A stretch of DNA of 64,000 nucleotides from NCBI RefSeq assembly GCF_003205515.1, contig NZ_KZ826481.1, forward strand, positions 102,650 to 166,649. Reading direction: 5' to 3'. Below the pieces are notes generated by a model that saw only the letters and a list, made by a program, of their open reading frames with translations, did not search any database and was not told the DNA's origin. This document shows, piece by piece, positions 1-9,910 of the stretch. How positions within the stretch are numbered: position 1 is the first letter of the stretch; the number at the start of each line of letters is the position of its first letter. The DNA comes from Litorivita pollutaquae. Lineage in GTDB: Bacteria; Pseudomonadota; Alphaproteobacteria; Rhodobacterales; Rhodobacteraceae. The position numbers and the translations under genes were made by a program.

Positions 1-608
1 CCCTCGCGCGGGCGCGCGGGATCAAGTTGATCGTCGATGAGACCTACCGCGATTTTCATTCCCAATCGGGCGCGCCGCATGATCTGTTTGCCGATCCCGA
101 TTGGGCCGATGTGCTGATCCAACTTTATTCGTTTTCCAAGGCATACCGGTTGACCGGTCACCGGGTCGGCGCGATGGTGGCGGCTAAGGAGACCTTAGCC
201 GAGGTAGAGAAATTTCTCGATACGGTTGCGATTTGCCCCAATCAATTGGGCCAACATGCCGCGCTTTGGGGGATGCGCCATCTGGGCGATTGGCTCGCAG
301 GAGAACGCGCCGAGATTCTCGCGCGGCGCGCGGCCATTGAGGTGGGGTTTGCGCCTTTGGCAGCGCAGGGGTGGCGGTTGATGGGCGCGGGGGCCTATTT
401 TGCCTATGTCGCGCATCCCTTTGAGATGCCCTCACATGAATTGGCGCCGCGATTGGTACGCGAGGCGGGAATATTGATGCTGCCGGGCACGATGTTCACC
501 CCCGAAGGCGACCCCGCCGGCGCGCGGCAATTGCGCATCGCCTTTGCCAACATCGATGCGGCCGGCATTGATGATATGTATCGCCGCCTCGAGGCGCTTG
601 CGCTCTAA
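1..608 (+). CDS. PLP-dependent aminotransferase class I/II, 3' part
   Basis: The gene is cut by the window start. The frame is open from position 3 and reads through an LIVDETYRDF stretch, where the Asp-Glu-x-Tyr segment is typical of fold-type I aminotransferases. About 20 residues further comes SFSKAYRLTGHRVG, whose Lys should be the Schiff-base lysine for pyridoxal phosphate. A C-terminal Arg in the QLRIAFAN segment fits the substrate carboxylate-binding Arg. About 201 residues are visible, roughly the C-terminal half of a 380-400 residue enzyme. The substrate cannot be told from this part. The next gene starts 93 bases downstream on the same strand. Confidence 0.85.
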   Translation, partial: LARARGIKLIVDETYRDFHSQSGAPHDLFADPDWADVLIQLYSFSKAYRLTGHRVGAMVAAKETLAEVEKFLDTVAICPNQLGQHAALWGMRHLGDWLAGERAEILARRAAIEVGFAPLAAQGWRLMGAGAYFAYVAHPFEMPSHELAPRLVREAGILMLPGTMFTPEGDPAGARQLRIAFANIDAAGIDDMYRRLEALAL

Positions 609-701
609 CCGTGCGCCGCGCGCATCGCCCCTTGCCCCCTTGCGCGCCACGGCTTACACATTCGCCAGCGAATTCAAGACAACCCACGAAGGGGATGCGC
701 A

Positions 702-2546
702 ATGGCGAGCAGCGGCGGCACAACGAAAACTCTGGTTTGGATCCTGATGGGCCTGTTGATCCTTGGGCTGGGCGGCTTTGGCGCCACCAACCTGTCGAGC
801 GGTGTGCGCTCTATTGGCAGCGTCGGATCACAAGAAATCAGCGTCGATGATTATGCCCGCGCGTTGCAACGCGAATTGCGCGGCATTCAGGCGCAAACCG
901 GCGCGCCGGTCACCTTTTCCCAAGCGCAGGCCGCCGGTTTGGACCAGCGTATTCTGTCGCAACTGGTCAACAGCGCCGCGATGGATGACGAGACCATGCG
1001 CATGGGCCTGTCCATTGGCGATGCAAACCTAAGCAAGCAAATTTTCGACATCCCCAGTTTTCAAGGTGTTGATGGCAATTTTGACCGCGAGGGCTATGCC
1101 TATGCTCTGCGCAATGCCGGATTGACCGAGGCGGAATTCGAAGAAGACCTGCGCCAAGAAACCGCCCGCACATTGGTGCAAGGCGCGGTGATCAGCGGCG
1201 TTTCGGTGCCCGCCGCCCATGTCGATGCATTGGTTGATTTTGTCGGGGCACGGCGCGATTTCACTTGGGCAAAGTTGACGCAGAAGAACTTAACCGAACC
1301 GACCCCTCCCCCCACGGCGGATGAATTGCGCAGCTATCATCAAAGCCACCTGCCCGATTTCACCTTGCCGGAAATGAAGCGCATCACCTATGCGTGGATC
1401 ACACCGGACATGATTTTGGACACGGTTGAGGTCGACGAAGCGGCCTTGGCGGCGCTGTATGACGAGCGTAAGGCCGAGTTCAACACCGAAGAACGCCGTT
1501 TGGTCGAACGTCTGGCCTTTGCCGATGAGGCCGCCGCCGAGGCCGCGAAAGCCGCGATAGAGACCGGCGACAAAAGCTTTGAAGATCTCGTGAGCGATCG
1601 CGGATTGGAATTGACCGATGTCGATATGGGCGATGTCGCACGCGGCGATTTAGGCGCAGCAGCAGATGCGGTCTTTGGCTCGGATGTCGGACAAATCACC
1701 GGACCGTTCACCACATCGCTCGGGCCGGCCCTCTATCGCGTGAACGCAATTTTGCCCGCAGAGGCAAACAGCTTTGACGAGGTCAAAGACAGGCTGCGCG
1801 ATGAATTGGCGCTCGACCGGGCCCGCCGCGTGATCGAAGCGCAAGCGGAAGCCATCGATGATATGCTGGCCGGCGGCGCAACGCTTGAGGACGTCGCCAA
1901 GGAAACCGAATTGGTTTTGGCGCAGGTCGATTGGCACGCCGAGAGCGGCGACGACATTGCCGCCTATCCGGAATTTGACGCCGCAGCAGAGGCGATCACT
2001 GCGGACGATTTCCCCGAAGTGGCGGAATTGGAAGACGGTGGAATTTACGCCATGCGCCTCGAAGAAATTCTGGCGCCGCGCGCGCAAACCCTCGATGAGG
2101 TGCGCGACGCGGTGGCCGCCGCATGGGAAGCGGCAGAAACCGAATCCCGTTTGCGTGCACAAGCCGAAGCCTTGCTGCCACAGCTTGAAAATGGCGTGGA
2201 TTTCGCCGGTGTCGGATTGACCGCGACAGTGGAAACCGATGTGTTGCGCAACGGGTTTATACCCGGCACGCCGGAGGATTATCTTGAGCAGGTCTTTGAC
2301 ATGGCGCTCGGCGATATCCTGATTACCAATGCCTTTGGCGGGGTGATCATCACGCGATTGGATGCGCAAAACGGCCCGGATATGGACAATGGCGATGTTG
2401 CCGCTCTGGCCGCCTCTTTGCGCGAACAGGCCCAAGCCGCCGTGGCACAAGACATCTACGAGGCCTATATTCGCGACATTCGTTCGCGGGTGGATGTGAA
2501 CCTCAACACCCAAGCGGTGAATGCGGTCAACGCTTCGCTGCAATAA
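702..2546 (+). CDS. PpiD/SurA-like peptidylprolyl isomerase, membrane anchored
   Basis: This 614-residue protein has one N-terminal membrane segment at about residues 10-30. A SurA_N-like chaperone region follows to about residue 200, then a parvulin-type isomerase region at about 225-360, and a second, less clear helical C-terminal part. It is probably anchored in the inner membrane facing the periplasm and assists folding of exported proteins. Length and layout match PpiD (about 620 residues). The ATG start follows a GAAGGGG Shine-Dalgarno at a good distance. It lies 89 bases upstream of trpE on the same strand. The family call is firm; whether the isomerase site is active was not established. 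Confidence 0.88.
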   Translation: MASSGGTTKTLVWILMGLLILGLGGFGATNLSSGVRSIGSVGSQEISVDDYARALQRELRGIQAQTGAPVTFSQAQAAGLDQRILSQLVNSAAMDDETMRMGLSIGDANLSKQIFDIPSFQGVDGNFDREGYAYALRNAGLTEAEFEEDLRQETARTLVQGAVISGVSVPAAHVDALVDFVGARRDFTWAKLTQKNLTEPTPPPTADELRSYHQSHLPDFTLPEMKRITYAWITPDMILDTVEVDEAALAALYDERKAEFNTEERRLVERLAFADEAAAEAAKAAIETGDKSFEDLVSDRGLELTDVDMGDVARGDLGAAADAVFGSDVGQITGPFTTSLGPALYRVNAILPAEANSFDEVKDRLRDELALDRARRVIEAQAEAIDDMLAGGATLEDVAKETELVLAQVDWHAESGDDIAAYPEFDAAAEAITADDFPEVAELEDGGIYAMRLEEILAPRAQTLDEVRDAVAAAWEAAETESRLRAQAEALLPQLENGVDFAGVGLTATVETDVLRNGFIPGTPEDYLEQVFDMALGDILITNAFGGVIITRLDAQNGPDMDNGDVAALAASLREQAQAAVAQDIYEAYIRDIRSRVDVNLNTQAVNAVNASLQ

Positions 2547-2552
2547 CCCATT

Positions 2553-2575
2553 GCGGCGCGGCCTGCCCGCGCCGC
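2553..2575 (+). terminator. GC-rich hairpin between the foldase gene and trpE
   Basis: Perfect 9-bp arms (2553-2561 and 2567-2575) enclose a 5-base loop just after the foldase stop. There is no T-run, so it is not a classic intrinsic terminator. It may pause transcription or protect a 3' end. Confidence 0.35.
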
Positions 2576-2635
2576 CACATGATCTGCCTTGGCGCGCCGC
2601 GCGCGAAGGCGGCCCAAGACAAAGACCGGATCACG

Positions 2636-4147
2636 ATGGAACTGACTCCTTCTTACGACGCGTTTGCCGAACGGTTTGACGCCGGTGAAAATCAAATCGT
2701 CTATACCCGCCTTGCGGCTGATCTCGATACACCGGTGACCTTGATGCTCAAGCTGACCGGCGCGGGCAAGGATACCTTCATGCTCGACAGCGTGACGGGT
2801 GGGGAAATTCGCGGGCGGTATTCGATCATCGGGATGAAGCCGGACCTGGTCTGGCAATGTCACGGCACATCGGCGCGAATCAATCGCGCGGCCCGGTTTG
2901 ATGCCAACGCATGGGTGGATGAGGCCGCCGATCCGCTGACCTCGCTGCGCGCCCTGATTGCCGAAAGCCGGATCGATATTCCCGAAGATCTGCCCGCCGC
3001 CTCTGCGGGGGTTTTTGGATATCTGGGATACGACATGATCCGTTTGGTGGAACATCTGCCCGATCTGAACCCCGACCCGCTTGGATTGCCCGATGCGGTG
3101 ATGATGCGCCCCTCGGTGATCGCCATCCTGGACGGCGCCAAAAGCGAGGTGATCATCGTCTCGCCGGCCTATGTGGGTGCCGGTCAATCGGCGCGCGCGG
3201 CCTATGCACAGGCCGCCGAACGGGTTTCGGATGCGGTGCGTGATCTGGAACGCGCCCTGCCCCATCATGCGCGCGATCTGGGCGAGGCGCATGAGGATGC
3301 CGAACCGGTGTCGAATTTCTCAAAACCTGCCTATTTGGAGGCGGTCGAGAAAGCCAAGGAATACATCCGCGCCGGCGATATTTTCCAGGTTGTGCCTTCA
3401 CAGCGTTGGACGCAGAATTTTTCGCAGCCGCCCTTTGCCCTATACCGCAGCCTGCGCCGCACCAATCCTTCGCCCTTCATGTTCTATTTCAATTTCGGCG
3501 GCTTTCAGGTGATCGGCGCCAGCCCCGAAATATTGGTCCGCGTGTTTGGCAAAGAGGTGACCATCCGCCCGATCGCCGGTACCCGCCCGCGCGGGGCCAC
3601 GCCGGAGGAAGACCGTGCCTTGGAAGCGGATCTTTTGGCCGACAAAAAGGAATTGGCCGAACACCTGATGCTGCTCGATCTGGGCCGCAATGACACCGGG
3701 CGGGTGTCGAAAATCGGCACGGTGCATCCCACCGAGAAATTCACCATCGAACGCTATAGCCATGTCATGCATATCGTCTCCAATGTGGTCGGTGAATTGG
3801 CCGACGATCAGGATGCGCTTTCAGCGCTGCTCGCCGGTCTGCCCGCCGGCACGGTGTCGGGCGCGCCAAAGGTCCGCGCGATGGAGATCATCGACGAGTT
3901 GGAGCCGGAAAAGCGCGGCGTTTACGGCGGCGGTGTCGGATATTTCAGCGGCAATGGCGATATGGATATTTGCATCGCCCTGCGCACCGCGATCGTGAAG
4001 GATCAAAAGCTCTATATTCAAGCTGGCGGCGGCGTGGTCTATGACAGCGATCCGGAGGCCGAATACCAAGAGACCGTGCATAAATCCAACGCCATCCGCC
4101 GCGCCGCCGCCGATGCCGCGCGGTTCACCGGCAATGGCAATGGTTAA
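2636..4147 (+). CDS. trpE: Anthranilate synthase component I
   Basis: TrpE makes anthranilate from chorismate, using ammonia delivered by TrpG; this is the first committed step of tryptophan synthesis. The 503 residues match the family length. The chorismate-binding domain occupies the C-terminal half and shows PIAGTRPRG, LLDLGRNDTGRVS and AGGGVVYDSDPEAEY. The N-terminal feedback site normally read as LLES appears as MLDS, a conservative change. I chose the ATG at 2636 because the protein then starts MELTPSYDAF as in relatives. An in-frame ATG at 2579 would add 19 unlikely residues. trpG lies 2.65 kb downstream, beyond an inverted yibQ-type gene. Confidence 0.95.
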   Translation: MELTPSYDAFAERFDAGENQIVYTRLAADLDTPVTLMLKLTGAGKDTFMLDSVTGGEIRGRYSIIGMKPDLVWQCHGTSARINRAARFDANAWVDEAADPLTSLRALIAESRIDIPEDLPAASAGVFGYLGYDMIRLVEHLPDLNPDPLGLPDAVMMRPSVIAILDGAKSEVIIVSPAYVGAGQSARAAYAQAAERVSDAVRDLERALPHHARDLGEAHEDAEPVSNFSKPAYLEAVEKAKEYIRAGDIFQVVPSQRWTQNFSQPPFALYRSLRRTNPSPFMFYFNFGGFQVIGASPEILVRVFGKEVTIRPIAGTRPRGATPEEDRALEADLLADKKELAEHLMLLDLGRNDTGRVSKIGTVHPTEKFTIERYSHVMHIVSNVVGELADDQDALSALLAGLPAGTVSGAPKVRAMEIIDELEPEKRGVYGGGVGYFSGNGDMDICIALRTAIVKDQKLYIQAGGGVVYDSDPEAEYQETVHKSNAIRRAAADAARFTGNGNG

Positions 4148-4432
4148 GGCGCATAAGTATTCCCGATAGGGCGACGCCGGCCGGTCACAGCCCCAAGAAG
4201 TCATTTGAATGGACCGCATAGGCCTTGCCGGCCTCGCCCCTATATGAGCCCGCCGCTGCGCCGGTCACCGCAGCGCAGGGTGCCATGCGCAATCTGACAG
4301 CCGGCAGGCGGCGTTATGCTCGCCCCGCCATAATGGCATCCCTCTGCCTGTCATGTTGCGCGATGCGCCAAAACAGGCGGCTAAAACGGGTTGGTATGAT
4401 GCGACGGACCGACGTGAGCAACAGTAGGGCTC

Positions 4433-6511
4433 TCATTCAGGTGCGGCGGCTTTCAATATCCCCGAGATGGGCGCAAGCGCCACCCGTTCCGCGCGGTCGG
4501 CCTGTCCCCATATATGCAGCGCCGAAATCGTATCGGCCCGCAACCGGCCAATCATCACCACGCCTTCGCCGTCTTGCGCGGCATGGAACGCCGCATGATC
4601 GAGAAAACGGCGGATCACCCGCGGGCCTTGCCCCTCGGCATCGACATCCCGGAACACCGTGGTCGTCGGCACGCCCTCATCCGCAGCGATTTTCACACCT
4701 GAATTCAACCCCTTGGATTCCAAGATCAACCCATGCCCGGTGGCCGACAGGATCGAGGCCAGTTGCAGGCTCATATCGCGGTTGCCTTGCAATCCATTGC
4801 CAATGCCCTCAATCACCGCGACTGCCTGTGGCACCCGGCGCAGCAACGCGGACATGGCGACCTCGGTATCGGCGGCGGTCGACGCTGGCGGAAGGTCGGT
4901 CAGGGCCAAGACCTCATATCCGGCATTGCGATAGCCCTCTGCGGCCTGTGCCGCGCCGTCCCATGCGGTGTCGATGGCGATGGAAATCGGGTATGGGAAA
5001 TGGCCAAGCGCCTTTTGTCCCATGCCGTTTCGACCAAGGCCGGTTTTGCCATCGTCGATCAACACAATCGACATCAAGGGTTTGCCTTCGGGGTTTTCAA
5101 ATGGTTCGGCATAGCGCTGCCAACGCGGGATATCGGCGTTCTGGGCCGTCTCATCCTGCGGCGCTGTGGTCGCATTCGGCAAGGCGGATTTGCCTGCACC
5201 GACAGCGTTACGCTGTGTGATCAATGAGCTGCCGCCGCCGAGGGTGCCGGCCGGTTTGCCAATTTTCGGCCGCAGCGCCGCGACGACATCGCCGCCGGTC
5301 CCGGAGAGGCCGCCGCCCGCTGCCGCCCCTGATTCTGCCGCGCCTTCTGCAGGCTGGGGCGCCGCATCTGCGGCTTCGGCGCGGGTCACGGGATCATCTG
5401 TGCGCGGTAAGCTGGAAACTTTGGGCAGGGCGGCGGCGCGTCCTGTCCCATCTGCGGTCTGCGCCTTTGGCGCAGTGCCCGCAGCGGGGTCAAGCCGGGG
5501 GCTGAGCGCGGCGTCAGCCTCCGCAGCGCGATCGGGCACCGCCGATCGGGACTGTGCCTCCGGCTCTTGATCCGCATCGGATTCAGGCTGCGCATCAAGA
5601 TCCCCCGCCCCCGTTTGCGCGCCTGCGGCGGCGGGCGATTGGGGGGCATCGGTCATGGCTTGCGGCGCGCGGTCGGCGGCTGCGTTATCTGGTTTTGCAC
5701 CCTGCTCGCCCGTGGTTTTATTGGCCTCGGATGCACCGGCACCGGTACCGGGACTGGAGGTCGTAGGTGTTCCAACCGGTGTTTCAATTTGCGACAAATC
5801 GCCAGCGGGAAAAGCGCTTTGCGGCGCGTCGGCTTTCGGGGCAGCAGGCTGCGCAGGATTGGTCGAGATCGACAGATCGCCTTCAACCGGCGGCGCAGGC
5901 GGGGCGGCGGCTTGCGGGCTGGGATAGACTGGCGCTTCGCCTTCGACTGCATTCGCGGGACTGTTGCCTGCGCTTGGCGGCACCTCCTCCGGTGCGTTGG
6001 GCGCGCGCGCAGCAGAACCGACCTGCGGCACGGCAGCCGGTGCGGTATCAACACGGGCCGAGGCCGAAGAATCGGAAACCGGCAGATTTAAATTAGGGGC
6101 ACTGCCGCCCTGAGGGGCGGCATCAACCGATGGCAGCGCCGTGCCAGTTCCGGTTCCGGTCCGCTCACCGAGCGAGCCCTGCCCGGCGGACTGCCGATTC
6201 GAGCCGGTTGGTGCGGTGTTGGAGGAAGTTTGCGCCGCATCTTGACCGGCGGTCTGATCCGGATCCGCATTCTCAAAGGTGGTGCGCGCATCGCCTTGCG
6301 CACCGTCCGGCGCGCCGGTCTGCCCTTCATCGTCAGATGCCGGTTCGGATGAGGTGTCGGATGTTGGAGCGAGAGCCTGCGCGGGCGCATTTTGCACGTC
6401 TGCGGGCCGATCCGCAGTTGGCCCAACGGGGCCAAAAGCCACCGACAGACCCGCCGCAGCCAAAACCGATACCACCGCGCCGAGACTGACACCTGAGAGA
6501 AATCCTCGCAC
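4433..6511 (-). CDS. yibQ: Divergent polysaccharide deacetylase family protein (YibQ type)
   Basis: The 692-residue protein has an N-terminal membrane segment or signal (about residues 3-27), then about 410 residues of Ala/Pro/Gly/Asp/Ser-rich, probably disordered sequence. A C-terminal domain of about 220 residues begins near SIVLIDDGKTGLG and resembles the PF04748 divergent deacetylase fold. I do not see the usual acidic PMEP-type motif after the second strand, so catalytic activity is doubtful. The GTG at 6511 is chosen because GAGGAA lies 5 bases upstream and the protein then starts MRGFLSGV, as in relatives. It runs opposite to the trp genes on both sides. A trpE-yibQ-trpGDC neighbourhood is, as I recall, known from Rhodobacter. 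Confidence 0.82.
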   Translation of the reverse strand: MRGFLSGVSLGAVVSVLAAAGLSVAFGPVGPTADRPADVQNAPAQALAPTSDTSSEPASDDEGQTGAPDGAQGDARTTFENADPDQTAGQDAAQTSSNTAPTGSNRQSAGQGSLGERTGTGTGTALPSVDAAPQGGSAPNLNLPVSDSSASARVDTAPAAVPQVGSAARAPNAPEEVPPSAGNSPANAVEGEAPVYPSPQAAAPPAPPVEGDLSISTNPAQPAAPKADAPQSAFPAGDLSQIETPVGTPTTSSPGTGAGASEANKTTGEQGAKPDNAAADRAPQAMTDAPQSPAAAGAQTGAGDLDAQPESDADQEPEAQSRSAVPDRAAEADAALSPRLDPAAGTAPKAQTADGTGRAAALPKVSSLPRTDDPVTRAEAADAAPQPAEGAAESGAAAGGGLSGTGGDVVAALRPKIGKPAGTLGGGSSLITQRNAVGAGKSALPNATTAPQDETAQNADIPRWQRYAEPFENPEGKPLMSIVLIDDGKTGLGRNGMGQKALGHFPYPISIAIDTAWDGAAQAAEGYRNAGYEVLALTDLPPASTAADTEVAMSALLRRVPQAVAVIEGIGNGLQGNRDMSLQLASILSATGHGLILESKGLNSGVKIAADEGVPTTTVFRDVDAEGQGPRVIRRFLDHAAFHAAQDGEGVVMIGRLRADTISALHIWGQADRAERVALAPISGILKAAAPE

Positions 6512-6798
6512 TACCGTTCCTCGCCTTTTGTCCTCACCCGCCGCCTTGGCAAACCGCCTGCGACATATCATTGTTACCAAGCGATGACAGCATTGAACAC
6601 CGCCGCCGGATTGTGCGGCGCATCTGTGCCATGATCCACTCGGCGAGGCCCACTATACGAACCCGCTGCACGAAATTGAGCAACAGTTCCGACCGATCTC
6701 GTCCCCTGCCCCTCTTGACGCTCCGGCGTAAGCCTGAACAAGTATAACGCGACATTAAGGCGGGCCTCCAGCCCCGACAATCCGCAAAGTGGGACAAG

Positions 6799-7380
6799 AT
6801 GCTGCTCCTGATCGATAATTACGACAGTTTCACCTATAACCTCGTGCATTATTTGGGCGAATTGGGCACCGAAGTGGTGGTCAAACGCAATGATGCCATC
6901 GATGTGCAAGAGGCGATGGCCATGAAACCGGCGGGGATTTTGCTATCTCCGGGGCCGAAAGATCCGGCGCAGGCCGGAATTTGCCTTGCGCTGACCCATG
7001 CAGCGGCGGACACGGCGACGCCTCTGATGGGGGTGTGCCTTGGGCATCAAACCATTGGCGAGGCCTTTGGTGGCAAGGTGGTGCGCCACAGTGAAATCGT
7101 CCATGGCAAGATCGGCCATATCAAACATGGCGGCGCGGGGGTGTTTGCCGGTTTGCCCTCGCCGTTTGATGCCACGCGCTATCATTCGCTTGTGGTTGAC
7201 CGGGCCACGTTGCCCGATTGTCTGGATGTAACAGCGGAATTGGACGACGGCACGATCATGGGGTTGCAACATAAAACATTGCCGATCCACGGCGTGCAAT
7301 TCCACCCCGAAAGCATCGCCTCCGAGCATGGGCACAGGTTGCTGCAAAACTTCACCGATCTGTTGCAGGTGGCGGCATGA
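6799..7380 (+). CDS. trpG: Anthranilate synthase component II (glutamine amidotransferase)
   Basis: TrpG hydrolyses glutamine and passes ammonia to TrpE. The 193 residues form a class I glutamine amidotransferase. The nucleophile Cys is in GVCLGHQ, and the His-Glu pair is in QFHPESI. The N-terminus [15 protein letters not shown] is the family signature. The stop overlaps the trpD start (ATGA), so the two are translationally coupled. It is separate from trpE rather than fused, unlike the TrpEG fusion of rhizobia. Confidence 0.96.
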   Translation: MLLLIDNYDSFTYNLVHYLGELGTEVVVKRNDAIDVQEAMAMKPAGILLSPGPKDPAQAGICLALTHAAADTATPLMGVCLGHQTIGEAFGGKVVRHSEIVHGKIGHIKHGGAGVFAGLPSPFDATRYHSLVVDRATLPDCLDVTAELDDGTIMGLQHKTLPIHGVQFHPESIASEHGHRLLQNFTDLLQVAA

Positions 7381-8396
7381 GCGATATTCTCAAACCATTG
7401 ATCGGCACCGCCGCCGATCGCCCCCTAACCCGCGCCGAGGCCGAGACGGCCTTTGGGGAATTGTTTGCCGGCACGGCAACACCCAGCCAGATCGGCGGGC
7501 TGCTCATGGCGCTGCGCACACGCGGCGAAACGGTCGATGAATTCGCGGCCGCAGCGGCCGTCATGCGGGCCAATTGTGTGCCCGTGCGGGCCCCCGACGG
7601 CGCGATGGACATCGTCGGCACCGGCGGCGACGGCAAGCATACGCTGAACATCTCGACAGCGGCGGCCTTTGTTGTGGCCGGTGCCGGCGTGCCGGTGGCC
7701 AAACATGGCAACCGGAATTTGAGCTCGAAATCCGGCGCATCGGATGCTTTGGGCGCGATGGGTGTCAATGTCATGGTCGGGGCGGATGTGGTGGAAACCG
7801 CGTTGGACGAGATCGGCATCGCCTTTATGATGGCGCCCATGCACCATCCGGCGAACAAACATGTGATGCCGACGCGGACGGAATTGGGCACCCGGACGAT
7901 TTTCAACATTCTGGGGCCTTTGACCAATCCGGCAGGGGTCAAATTCCAACTGACCGGCGCGTTTTCGCGCGATTTGATCCGGCCGATGGCCGACGTCTTG
8001 CGGCAACTGGGCAGCACCCGCGCATGGTTGGTGCATGGATCGGACGGCACCGACGAATTGGCGATCTCCGGCATCTCTTGGGTCGCGGCCTTGGAGGCGG
8101 ATGGCACCATCCGCGAGGTGGAAGTGCATCCCGAAGATTTCGGCCTTCCGGTGCACCCGTTCGAGGACATCATCGGCGGCACGCCGGAAGAAAATGGCAA
8201 AGCCTTTGCGGGGCTTTTGGCGGGCGAGAAATCCGCCTACCGCGATGCGGTTTTGCTCAATGCGGCGGCGGCATTGACCGTGCAGGGCGCGGCGCGCGAT
8301 ATAAAAGAAGGCGTGGCCATGGCGGCGCAGAGCATCGACAGCGGCGCGGCGCGAGCCAAGATCGAGGGGCTGGCGCGGATCACTTCGGCGGCGTGA
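7377..8396 (+). CDS. trpD: Anthranilate phosphoribosyltransferase
   Basis: TrpD transfers phosphoribose from PRPP to anthranilate, the second tryptophan step. The 339 residues match the family. The glycine-rich PRPP loop reads [17 protein letters not shown] (about residues 75-95), followed by [19 protein letters not shown], which carries the anthranilate-site Lys/Arg region. The ATG overlaps the trpG stop by four bases. After trpD there is a 189-base spacer before trpC, the only loose join in trpGDC. Confidence 0.96.
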   Translation: MSDILKPLIGTAADRPLTRAEAETAFGELFAGTATPSQIGGLLMALRTRGETVDEFAAAAAVMRANCVPVRAPDGAMDIVGTGGDGKHTLNISTAAAFVVAGAGVPVAKHGNRNLSSKSGASDALGAMGVNVMVGADVVETALDEIGIAFMMAPMHHPANKHVMPTRTELGTRTIFNILGPLTNPAGVKFQLTGAFSRDLIRPMADVLRQLGSTRAWLVHGSDGTDELAISGISWVAALEADGTIREVEVHPEDFGLPVHPFEDIIGGTPEENGKAFAGLLAGEKSAYRDAVLLNAAAALTVQGAARDIKEGVAMAAQSIDSGAARAKIEGLARITSAA

Positions 8397-8450
8397 GCGC
8401 GGCGCGGCGTAGGAGCCGCGCGGGCCGGAAATCGCGGGATCGCTTGGGGC

Positions 8451-8492
8451 GCAGCTGCGCCTCCGGCGGGGATATTTTGGGAAAATAGAAAG
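8451..8492 (+). repeat. CTCCGGCGGGGATATTTT intergenic motif
   Basis: The trpD-trpC spacer has a GC-rich half (CTGCGCCTCCGGCGGGG) running into an AT-rich half (ATATTTTGGGAAAATAGAAAG). From memory, this CCTCCGGCGGG-ATATTT motif recurs in intergenic DNA of Rhodobacter, Paracoccus and roseobacters. Only one copy is visible here, so repetition cannot be shown from this window. Confidence 0.35.
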
Positions 8493-8585
8493 CGCGGCAC
8501 GACACAGATCAGCACGGCCCTTTTATCGCCATCAAAGGCGAAGGTCGGGCTTTCCTTTGCGGGCGCTGCGCGCTAGGTCTTGAAC

Positions 8586-9401
8586 ATGACACAGACAATT
8601 CTTGATAAGATCAAAGCCTATAAGCTTGAGGAAGTGGCGGCGGACAAAGCCGCAAAGCCGTTGGAAGCCATCGAAGCCGAGGCGCAGGGCGCATCGCCGG
8701 TGCGCGGATTTTCCGACCGGCTGTTTGAGGCCTCCCGCACCGGATACGGATTGATTGCCGAGGTGAAGAAAGCCTCGCCCTCGAAGGGGTTGATCCGGGC
8801 GGATTTTGATCCGGCCGCGATTGCAGCGGCCTATGCGGCCGGGGGGGCGGCGTGCCTGTCGGTTTTGACCGATACGCCGAGCTTTCAGGGCGCAAAAGAG
8901 TATTTGGTCGCAGCGCGCGAGGCATGTGATTTGCCGGTTTTGCGCAAGGATTTCATGTATGACACCTATCAAGTGGCCGAGGCGCGGGCGCTTGGTGCCG
9001 ATTGTATTTTGATCATCATGGCCAGCGTATCGGATGCGCAGGCCCAAGAGTTGGAAGATGCGGCGACCACTTGGGGCATGGATGCGCTTTTGGAGGTGCA
9101 TAATGCCGAAGAGTTGGAACGGGCCAGCCGGTTGTCTTCGCGGTTGATCGGGATCAACAACCGGAACCTGAACACATTCGAGACCTCTTTGGACACCACG
9201 CGGACCCTTTCAAAATTGGTGCCTGCGGAGCGGATGATCGTCTGTGAAAGCGGATTGTCGGGCCCAGAGGATTTGTCGGACATGGCCATGTATGGCGCCC
9301 GCGCATTCCTCATCGGCGAAAGCTTGATGCGGCAAGAGGATGTCGAGATGGCCACGCGCAATCTGCTCGCCAATCCGCTTAGCCCGTCGGGTATGATGTG
9401 A
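8586..9401 (+). CDS. trpC: Indole-3-glycerol phosphate synthase
   Basis: TrpC closes the indole ring, turning CdRP into indole-3-glycerol phosphate. The 271-residue TIM barrel shows [13 protein letters not shown] (about 60-72), the LRKDFMYD segment with the catalytic Lys, [21 protein letters not shown] and CESGLSG near the phosphate site. The ATG at 8586 gives [13 protein letters not shown] as in relatives; the TTG two codons earlier is ignored. It is a stand-alone TrpC, not fused to TrpF. The end overlaps the region of moaC. Confidence 0.95.
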   Translation: MTQTILDKIKAYKLEEVAADKAAKPLEAIEAEAQGASPVRGFSDRLFEASRTGYGLIAEVKKASPSKGLIRADFDPAAIAAAYAAGGAACLSVLTDTPSFQGAKEYLVAAREACDLPVLRKDFMYDTYQVAEARALGADCILIIMASVSDAQAQELEDAATTWGMDALLEVHNAEELERASRLSSRLIGINNRNLNTFETSLDTTRTLSKLVPAERMIVCESGLSGPEDLSDMAMYGARAFLIGESLMRQEDVEMATRNLLANPLSPSGMM

Positions 9402-9418
9402 CGGAAAGCGATCAGGCC

Positions 9419-9910
9419 ATGACCGACACCCATGCCAGCGGGCTGACCCATTTTGACGGTAAGGGCGATGCCCATATGGTCGATGTATCGGACAAGCCGG
9501 TGACCGCGCGGGTGGCGGTGGCGACCGGCCATGTCACCATGGCGCAGGGCACATTCGAGATCATCAAAGACGGCCGCGCCAAGAAGGGCGATGTTTTGGG
9601 TGTGGCGCGATTGGCCGGGATCATGGGGGCGAAATTGACGCCGACATTGATCCCGCTTTGCCATCCCTTGCCGGTGACCAAAGTGGCGGTAGAGCTGTCT
9701 TTGGACCCTGCCCTGCCGGGCGTGCGCATCGAAGCCACGGTCAAGACCACCGGTCAGACCGGCGTTGAGATGGAAGCCTTAACCGCCGTCAGCACGGCGG
9801 CGCTCACGGTTTATGACATGGCGAAGGCCGTGGACAAAGAAATGGTGATTGGCGGCATTCGCGTATTGCTCAAGGACGGCGGCAAATCGGGACGGTTCGA
9901 GGCATCATGA
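9419..9910 (+). CDS. moaC: Cyclic pyranopterin monophosphate synthase
   Basis: MoaC converts the 3',8-cyclo-GTP intermediate into cyclic pyranopterin monophosphate in molybdenum cofactor synthesis. With the ATG at 9419 it has 163 residues, close to the usual 158-160. The family stretch [16 protein letters not shown] is near the N-terminus, LIPLCHPLP lies near residue 75, and [11 protein letters not shown] and [10 protein letters not shown] are in the C-terminal half. A GTG at 9398 would overlap the trpC stop and add seven residues, so the start is not certain. The stop overlaps the next gene (ATGA). Confidence 0.93.
   Translation: MTDTHASGLTHFDGKGDAHMVDVSDKPVTARVAVATGHVTMAQGTFEIIKDGRAKKGDVLGVARLAGIMGAKLTPTLIPLCHPLPVTKVAVELSLDPALPGVRIEATVKTTGQTGVEMEALTAVSTAALTVYDMAKAVDKEMVIGGIRVLLKDGGKSGRFEAS

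Noticed and set aside
2547..2635. Possible tryptophan attenuator before trpE
   Set aside because: There is a hairpin, but no leader peptide with Trp codons and no alternative pairing or T-run.
4225..5220. Plus-strand open frame opposite yibQ
   Set aside because: Composition is Arg/Pro/Ser rich without a family match, while the minus strand has a good start and known domain.
6715..6748. TTGACG and TATAAC as a trpG promoter
   Set aside because: The spacer is 22 bases, too long for a sigma-70 promoter.
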